A DNA stretch of 10,558 nucleotides from CAYWTX01 sp964461295. Its GTDB lineage: Bacteria > Planctomycetota > Phycisphaerae > SM23-33. The position numbers and the translations under genes were made by a program. The first letter of the stretch is position 1. Each line of letters starts with the position of its first letter. The notes beneath the pieces are model-generated. The model did not search any database and was not told where the DNA came from. It saw only the letters and a program-made list of their open reading frames with translations. The stretch is taken from NCBI GenBank assembly GCA_964461295.1, contig CAYWTX010000317.1:1-10558 (forward strand), written 5' to 3'. Below are positions 6,546-10,558 of this stretch, piece after piece.

Positions 6546-7943
6546 CCTCGACGCAACCTCATCTGGGCGGTCGCCGTCATCGCGGCCGCGGGCGCTGCGG
6601 CAATCCTCACCCGCCAGGCCGATTCGCCGTCGCGTCCCCACGATGCGAATCAATCGGCCGCGCTGGCGCCCGCCGAGCGAGCGTTCCGCATTATCGCCCA
6701 CAGCTACTACCGCCCCGTTCGCGAGGCGGACGTGCTGTGCGGCACCGTCCGCGGCATGGTCGAGTCGCTCGACGAGTTCTCCTCGTACGTGGCGCCCGGC
6801 AGGCTCGGCGCCTTCAACCGCCGCCTGGACGGCCTGGACTTCGGCGCCGGCCTGGTCGTCGCGCAGGACGGCCCCGACGTCCGCATCGTCGGCGCCCTGG
6901 CCGGCTCGCCCGCGTCGCGCCTCGATCCGCACGCCGGCTGGCGCGTCCTCCGCGTCGGCGCCGAGGACGCGTATCCGCTCTCGGCCGAACGCGTCGCCGA
7001 CCTGCTCGACGACGGCGAGGAACCCGTTACGCTGCGGGTGGAATCGCCGGACGGGCGCATCGACGACCTGGTCGTCCCCCGGCAGCGGTACGCGGTGGAA
7101 AGCGTGATCGGCCTGTGCCGCACCAGCCAGGGCGCATGGAGTTTCCTCCTGGACGAAGGCGACCGCGTCGGCTACGTGCGGGTGACCGAGTTCGTGCCCT
7201 CCACGCCCGAGCAGTTCCAGCGCGCGATACGAGAACTGTCGGGGGCCAGGGGACTCATCCTTGACCTGCGCGACAACCCCGGCGGCGGTTTGGAGTCTGG
7301 GTTCGCCGTTGCCGACCTCTTCCTCCATCGCGGCGCCGTCTTCACCAAGATCACCCGCGACGGCCAGGAAGTGCACAAGGCCCACGCCGACGGCACGCTG
7401 CCCTATCGGCCGATGGTCGTCCTCGTCAACGGCCAGAGCGCCTCGGCCGCCGAACTGGTGGCCGGGGCCCTCCGCCTCAACGACCGGGCGGTGCTGGTGG
7501 GTACACGCACGCGAGGCAAGGGAACGGTCCAGTCGCTCATCAAACTGCCCGACGACCTGGGCCAGATCAACCTCACCACCGCGGAATTCGTCGTCGGCCG
7601 CCCGCCGCACAGCATCCGCATCGCCCGCGCGGCCGGTTCGCCCGGCGGCGTGCAGCCGCACGTCGAGGTGCCGCTCAGCGCCGACCAGCAGCGGGCCATC
7701 CGGCGGGCCTGGCTTCGCGCTGCCGTGCTGCCTTGCCGCGCGCCTACCGCCGCCGCCACGGCGCCCCTCGCGCCATTGGACGCCCGCGCTTTGCTGCAAC
7801 TGGACCCCCAACTCGCCGCGGCGGCCGATCTGCTCGCCGAACCCACGAAGCTGGAAAGAATCCTCGCCGATGCCGCGGCCGCCCGCTCCAGGACCGCCAC
7901 GGCCCCGGTCGACGCCAACACGGTTGCTCCCGACGATGACTGA
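6543..7943 (+). CDS. S41 family C-terminal-processing-type peptidase with PDZ domain
   Basis: A 466-residue serine protease of the CtpA/Prc type, cutting proteins near their C-termini in the periplasm or at the cell surface. Residues 6-22 (LIWAVAVIAAAGAAAIL) form an N-terminal membrane anchor or signal peptide. A helical segment follows, with SLDEFSSYVAP (75-85), the usual L-D-x-(F/Y)-S-x-Y/F lead-in. A PDZ-like domain spans about 95-180. The protease core runs from about 205 to 375: RVGYVRVTEF, LILDLRDNPGGGLESG (238-253), the serine loop VNGQSASAAEL with Ser301 as the expected nucleophile, and GTRTRGKGTVQS with Lys326 as the general base. The Ser-Lys spacing of 25 is that of known family members. 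The last 90 residues are Ala-rich and variable. No Shine-Dalgarno precedes the ATG. The gene overlaps tsaD by 8 nt, so the two form an operon. Confidence 0.92.
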   Translation: MPRRNLIWAVAVIAAAGAAAILTRQADSPSRPHDANQSAALAPAERAFRIIAHSYYRPVREADVLCGTVRGMVESLDEFSSYVAPGRLGAFNRRLDGLDFGAGLVVAQDGPDVRIVGALAGSPASRLDPHAGWRVLRVGAEDAYPLSAERVADLLDDGEEPVTLRVESPDGRIDDLVVPRQRYAVESVIGLCRTSQGAWSFLLDEGDRVGYVRVTEFVPSTPEQFQRAIRELSGARGLILDLRDNPGGGLESGFAVADLFLHRGAVFTKITRDGQEVHKAHADGTLPYRPMVVLVNGQSASAAELVAGALRLNDRAVLVGTRTRGKGTVQSLIKLPDDLGQINLTTAEFVVGRPPHSIRIARAAGSPGGVQPHVEVPLSADQQRAIRRAWLRAAVLPCRAPTAAATAPLAPLDARALLQLDPQLAAAADLLAEPTKLERILADAAAARSRTATAPVDANTVAPDDD

Positions 7944-9054
7944 ACCCGCCCTGATCCTCGGAATCGAATCCAGTTGCGACGAGACGGCCTGCGCCGTCGT
8001 CGCCGACGGACGCGACGTCCTCAGCAGCGTCGTCGCCAGCCAGATCGACCTGCACGCCCGCTTCGGGGGCGTCGTGCCCGAACTCGCCAGCCGCGCGCAC
8101 ATCGAGGCCGTCAACACGGTGATCGACCAGGCCATCGCCGCCGCGGGCCGGTGCCCCGAGGAACTCGCCGCCGTCGCCGTCACGCACGAGCCTGGGCTGA
8201 TCGGCTCGCTGCTGGTGGGCCTGATGGCCGCCAAGACGCTCGCCTGGTCGTGGAACCTTCCGCTCATCGCGGTCAACCACGTCTACGCGCACGCCTACGC
8301 CGCAGCCCTGAACGCCGAGCCCATCGAGTACCCCGCCGTCGCGCTCGTCTGCTCCGGCGGCCACACCGCGCTGTACCGTTGCTCACGCCCCACGCGGATG
8401 GAGCTGCTGGGCAGCACCATCGACGACGCCGCCGGCGAGGCGTTCGACAAGGTGGCCAGCGTCCTGCGCCTGGGCTACCCGGGCGGACCCGCCATCGACC
8501 GCGCCGCCAAGAAGGGCAACCCCGAGGCGCTGCACTTCCCTCGCACGCTGCTGGGAAACTCGCTGGATTTCTCCTTCTCCGGGCTCAAGACCGCGGTCCT
8601 CTACCACGTCAACGGGGTCCCGGGTTCCAGGCGTCCGTCGAACCCGCTCGCCTCTCCCGGTCCCCGCCGCAAGCGCTCGCGCCCCGCGTTCGAGCGAGCC
8701 GGGGCCCAGGAGCACGCGGGCATGGGCATCGATCTCTTCTCCGAGCAGGAGATCGCCGACCTCGCCGCGTCCTTCCAGGCCGCCGTCGCCGACGTCCTCC
8801 GCATCAAGCTCCGCCGCGCCGCCACGCTCGTCAGGCCGCGCACGCTCATCCTCGGCGGCGGCGTGGCCGCCAACTCGGCCCTCCGCGCCGCGGCCGGCGA
8901 ACTCGCCGCCAGACTCGGTTGCGCCCTTCGCATGCCCGAGCTTCGTTTCTGCCTCGACAACGCCGCCATGATCGCCGGCTTGGGATACCATCTCCTGCGC
9001 GAAGGCTGCCTCGCGAACCTCGAACTCGAGGCACACGCGACGGTAAGGAGATGA
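7936..9054 (+). CDS. tsaD: tRNA N6-threonylcarbamoyladenosine transferase subunit TsaD
   Basis: TsaD (Kae1/YgjD family, ASKHA fold) transfers the threonylcarbamoyl group to A37 of ANN-decoding tRNAs, working with TsaB and TsaE, which are not encoded here. Visible family motifs are the start LILGIESSCDETACAVV (6-22), GGVVPELASRAH (44-55), the metal ligands in NHVYAH (His115, His119), CSGGHTALY (139-147), GEAFDKVA (167-174), YPGGPAIDR (181-189), FSFSGLKTA (212-220), LGGGVAANSALR (306-317) and CLDNAAMIAGLG (339-350) with metal ligand Asp341. At 372 residues it is about 30 longer than usual. The excess is a Pro/Arg/Ser-rich insertion at roughly 228-266, between VLYHVNG and LFSEQEIADLAASF. The start ATG lies inside the end of the S41 gene (ATGACTGA overlap) without a clear Shine-Dalgarno, so translation is presumably coupled. 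Confidence 0.96.
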   Translation: MTEPALILGIESSCDETACAVVADGRDVLSSVVASQIDLHARFGGVVPELASRAHIEAVNTVIDQAIAAAGRCPEELAAVAVTHEPGLIGSLLVGLMAAKTLAWSWNLPLIAVNHVYAHAYAAALNAEPIEYPAVALVCSGGHTALYRCSRPTRMELLGSTIDDAAGEAFDKVASVLRLGYPGGPAIDRAAKKGNPEALHFPRTLLGNSLDFSFSGLKTAVLYHVNGVPGSRRPSNPLASPGPRRKRSRPAFERAGAQEHAGMGIDLFSEQEIADLAASFQAAVADVLRIKLRRAATLVRPRTLILGGGVAANSALRAAAGELAARLGCALRMPELRFCLDNAAMIAGLGYHLLREGCLANLELEAHATVRR

Positions 9055-9055
9055 T

Positions 9056-9249
9056 GTCCACAGATTCCACAGATCAAGAGACGGACCTGGCTTCTCCCAT
9101 CTGTGTAATCTGTGTAATCTGTGGACCCTCTCTCGAAATGAAAAGTAATGCCCCTGAACGATCACGACGGTCTCCATGCTGACCGGACCCATCGGTGTGG
9201 CGGTCTTTTGTCTTCCTCCCTTCCGCGTGATCCGTGTACTCTGTGGACC
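9056..9249. repeat. Nested imperfect inverted repeat filling the tsaD-larB spacer
   Basis: Three arms share one sequence. The left arm 9056-9074 (starting GTCCACAGATT) is complementary to 9108-9126 at 18 of 19 positions. The left arm extended to 9056-9076 is also complementary to 9228-9248 at 18 of 21. The two right arms, 9107-9127 and 9229-9249, match each other at 18 of 21 as direct copies. The first right arm is part of three near-perfect 9-bp units (ATCTGTGTA twice, then ATCTGTGGA; 9099-9125). The last arm ends one base before the larB ATG. The 195-bp spacer contains no credible gene. Similar ACAGAT/ACACGGAT repeats recur in planctomycete spacers in my general knowledge. It may be a REP- or MITE-like element; a role as the tsaD terminator or larB leader is inference. 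Confidence 0.75.
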
Positions 9250-10071
9250 ATGAACGCCGAATCGCTAACCAGACTTCTCGACCAGTACAGGAACGGCGAC
9301 ATCTCCGTCGACGATGCCCTCTCGCGCCTTCGCCGCCTGCCCTTCGAGTCGCTCGGCGGGTTCGCCACGCTCGACCATCACCGCTCCATCCGCTGCGGGT
9401 TCCCCGAGGTGATCTTCTGCCTGGGCAAGACCCCCGAGCAGGTGCGAAGCATCTTCGCCCGACTCGCCGAGCACGGCAGCACCGTGCTCGCCACCCGCGC
9501 CAGCCAGGACGCCTACGACGCCGTCGCGGCCGACTTCCCAAAGGCCGTCTACTGCCCCGTCGCGCGGGCCATCACGTGGCGGGCCAGGCCCGCCCCGCCG
9601 CCGCGCGGGCACGTCGCCATCGTCGCGGCCGGGACCAGCGACTTCCCCGTCGCCGAGGAGGCCCGCATCACCGCCGAGGTCATGGACCAACGCGTCACCA
9701 CGCACTACGACGTGGGCGTGGCTGGGCTGCACCGCCTGCTCGCCCACACCGAGGAGATCCAGGCCGCCGCGGCCATCGTCGTGGTCGCCGGAATGGAAGG
9801 GGCCCTGGCCAGCGTGGTGGGCGGGCTGGTGTCCTGCCCGGTGATCGGCGTGCCCACGTCGATCGGCTACGGCGCCAGCTTCGGCGGCCTGGCCGCTCTG
9901 CTGGCAATGCTCAACAGCTGCGCATCGGGCGTCAGCGTGGTAAACATCGACAACGGCTTCGCCGGCGGCTACATCGCGGCGACCATCAGCCGGCAGTCGA
10001 ACGGGAGAAACCCCTCATCGCGGAGCGCGCGGAGACCGCGGAGAAAGAAGACACAGGGGAAGCAGCAATGA
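9250..10071 (+). CDS. larB: Nickel pincer cofactor biosynthesis protein LarB (NaAD carboxylase/hydrolase)
   Basis: LarB carboxylates the pyridinium ring of nicotinic acid adenine dinucleotide and hydrolyses the phosphoanhydride, the first step in making the nickel-pincer nucleotide of lactate racemase LarA and related enzymes. The 273-residue product has an N-terminal helical part with LGGFATLDHHRSIRCGFPEV (35-54), then an AIR carboxylase (PurE-like) domain. This shows AAGTSDFPVAEEA (126-138), YDVGVAGLHR (153-162), GMEGALASVVGGL (181-193), PTSIGYGASFGGLAALLAML (202-221) and VNIDNGFAGGY (231-241), all near-invariant in the family. The ATG at 9250 is chosen because homology begins there, and upstream in-frame sequence is repeat. 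No Shine-Dalgarno is present. The tail from about residue 256 (SSRSARRPRRKKTQGKQQ) is encoded by the repeat that follows and is unlike LarB. No larA, larC or larE is in the window. Confidence 0.95.
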   Translation: MNAESLTRLLDQYRNGDISVDDALSRLRRLPFESLGGFATLDHHRSIRCGFPEVIFCLGKTPEQVRSIFARLAEHGSTVLATRASQDAYDAVAADFPKAVYCPVARAITWRARPAPPPRGHVAIVAAGTSDFPVAEEARITAEVMDQRVTTHYDVGVAGLHRLLAHTEEIQAAAAIVVVAGMEGALASVVGGLVSCPVIGVPTSIGYGASFGGLAALLAMLNSCASGVSVVNIDNGFAGGYIAATISRQSNGRNPSSRSARRPRRKKTQGKQQ

Positions 10072-10191
10072 TGAACGGGATGAACACAGGTGAATCGCTC
10101 CTGTTGAGGAAGCCCATCCTATCCGCGTCCATCCCGACGGGACCGCCGGGCTGTGTCTGTCATTGCCCTGTCTCCTCTCGGCGGCCTCCGC
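10029..10191. repeat. Nested imperfect inverted repeat covering the end of larB and the larB-nnrD spacer
   Basis: The outer arms 10029-10043 (GCGGAGACCGCGGAG) and 10177-10191 are complementary at 13 of 15 positions. Inside them, an ACAGGG...CAATG block (about 10052-10070) pairs with CATTGCCCTGT (10161-10171), with small gaps. The innermost arms 10076-10090 (CGGGATGAACACAGG) and 10122-10136 pair at 11 of 15. The element thus folds as one long interrupted hairpin of about 160 nt. It begins inside larB, contains the larB stop codon (10069-10071), and ends about 20 bp before the nnrD start. The composition (GCGGAG, GATGAACAC) is like that of dispersed palindromic repeats in planctomycete genomes. 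No gene is seen within 10072-10210. Confidence 0.7.
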
Positions 10192-10210
10192 GTCTTCCAC
10201 GTTGAGACAT

Positions 10211-10558
10211 ATGCGCCCCATGCAGAATGACATCGACATCATCGATGCCCTCCCCCGCCTGCCGGCCCGGGCGCGGGATTCGCATAAGGGCCTCTACGGC
10301 CACGTCCTGGTGGCCGGCGGATCGCGCGGGATGCTCGGCGCCGTGGCCCTGGCCTCCAATGCCGCCCTGCGCGGCGGCGCGGGCCTGGTCACCTTCGCCG
10401 CGCCCGAGGCCATCCAACTCACCATCGCCGCCCTGTGCCCCTGCGCCACGTCCGTCGCGCTCGCCTGCAGCGCCGACGGCGCCCTCGCCGACGCCGGCCT
10501 CGCCCAGTTCATCGACGCCGCCGCCAAGGCCACCGTCCTCGCCGTCGGACCGGGCCTC
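10211..10558 (+). CDS. nnrD: ADP-dependent NAD(P)H-hydrate dehydratase NnrD, N-terminal 116 codons (3' end outside window)
   Basis: NnrD dehydrates the S form of damaged NAD(P)HX back to NAD(P)H using ADP; it belongs to the ribokinase-like fold (YjeF C-terminal domain). The visible part has LPARARDSHKGLYGHVLVAG (17-36) with the family's H-K-G-x-x-G-x-x-L-(V/I)-x-GG-S pattern, MLGAVALASNAALRGGAGLVT (41-61), FAAPEAIQ (62-69), and AVGPGL (111-116) at the very edge, where the nucleotide-binding GPG motif begins. The frame is open to the last base. The start could be ATG 10211 or ATG 10220; neither has a strong Shine-Dalgarno. There is no room for an N-terminal epimerase (NnrE) domain, so this is the stand-alone dehydratase form. 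A fusion of NnrE at the C-terminus cannot be judged from here. Confidence 0.9.
   Translation, partial: MRPMQNDIDIIDALPRLPARARDSHKGLYGHVLVAGGSRGMLGAVALASNAALRGGAGLVTFAAPEAIQLTIAALCPCATSVALACSADGALADAGLAQFIDAAAKATVLAVGPGL

Noticed and set aside
5525..7264. Plus-strand open frame of about 579 codons crossing the ABC ATPase and the S41 gene
   Set aside because: It runs antisense through a well-identified ATPase, then out of frame through the peptidase. Composition is Arg/Pro-rich without motifs.
6528..8276. Minus-strand open frame of about 582 codons opposite S41 and tsaD
   Set aside because: It is antisense to two confidently identified genes and shows no family features.
9099..9125. Possible CRISPR-like or tandem array (ATCTGTGTA units)
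   Set aside because: There are three contiguous 9-bp units without unique spacers, and they form an arm of a palindrome. No cas genes are near.
8383..9192. Minus-strand open frame across the tsaD end and the spacer, with a repeated HRLHRLHRW stretch
   Set aside because: The His-Arg-Leu repeat is simply the translation of the 9-bp spacer repeats. The remainder is antisense to tsaD.

Overview
The window is a strongly G+C-rich bacterial stretch that is nearly all coding, with C/G-ending codons throughout. The gene mix is a secreted autotransporter-associated beta-strand repeat protein, a COG4586/COG4587/COG3694-type ABC exporter, a lone larB, and spacers built from ACAGAT/ACACGGAT-like palindromic repeats. 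This suggests a Planctomycetota/PVC bacterium, perhaps a Phycisphaerae-like lineage. That is an inference from style, because no rRNA or other marker is present.

Layout. (1) 1-2058, minus: the first 686 codons of a secreted beta-strand repeat protein with a signal peptide; its 3' end lies outside the window. It has a good candidate sigma70-type promoter at 2251-2278 and a structured leader. (2) 2059-2962: a non-coding gap of about 900 bp holding that promoter, an inverted repeat, a decayed small gene (2477-2885, minus) and a 7-bp tandem repeat. (3) 2963-6430, minus: a tight four-gene operon read as ABC ATPase (TTG start), alpha/beta hydrolase, ABC-2 permease, ABC-2 permease. The junctions are ATGA, ATGA and a 2-nt gap. 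(4) 6431-6542: a divergent intergenic region. (5) 6543-9054, plus: a periplasmic S41 (C-terminal-processing type) peptidase overlapping tsaD by 8 nt. (6) 9250-10071, plus: larB, the nickel-pincer cofactor carboxylase. (7) 10211-10558, plus: the 5' part of nnrD, ADP-dependent NAD(P)H-hydrate dehydratase, cut by the window edge.

The ABC operon most likely exports an unknown substrate, with the embedded serine hydrolase acting on the same compound or on a precursor. The plus-strand genes are mainly housekeeping: proteolysis, tRNA t6A modification, cofactor assembly and cofactor repair. I see no defence system, CRISPR array, complete mobile element or RNA gene.

The most unusual structure is that the spacers on both sides of larB are almost entirely large, nested, imperfect inverted repeats. 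The upstream repeat abuts the larB start codon. The downstream repeat runs into the larB reading frame and supplies its last residues. Other points of interest are the hydrolase inside the exporter operon, a low-complexity insertion of about 40 residues in TsaD, and the decayed small gene.
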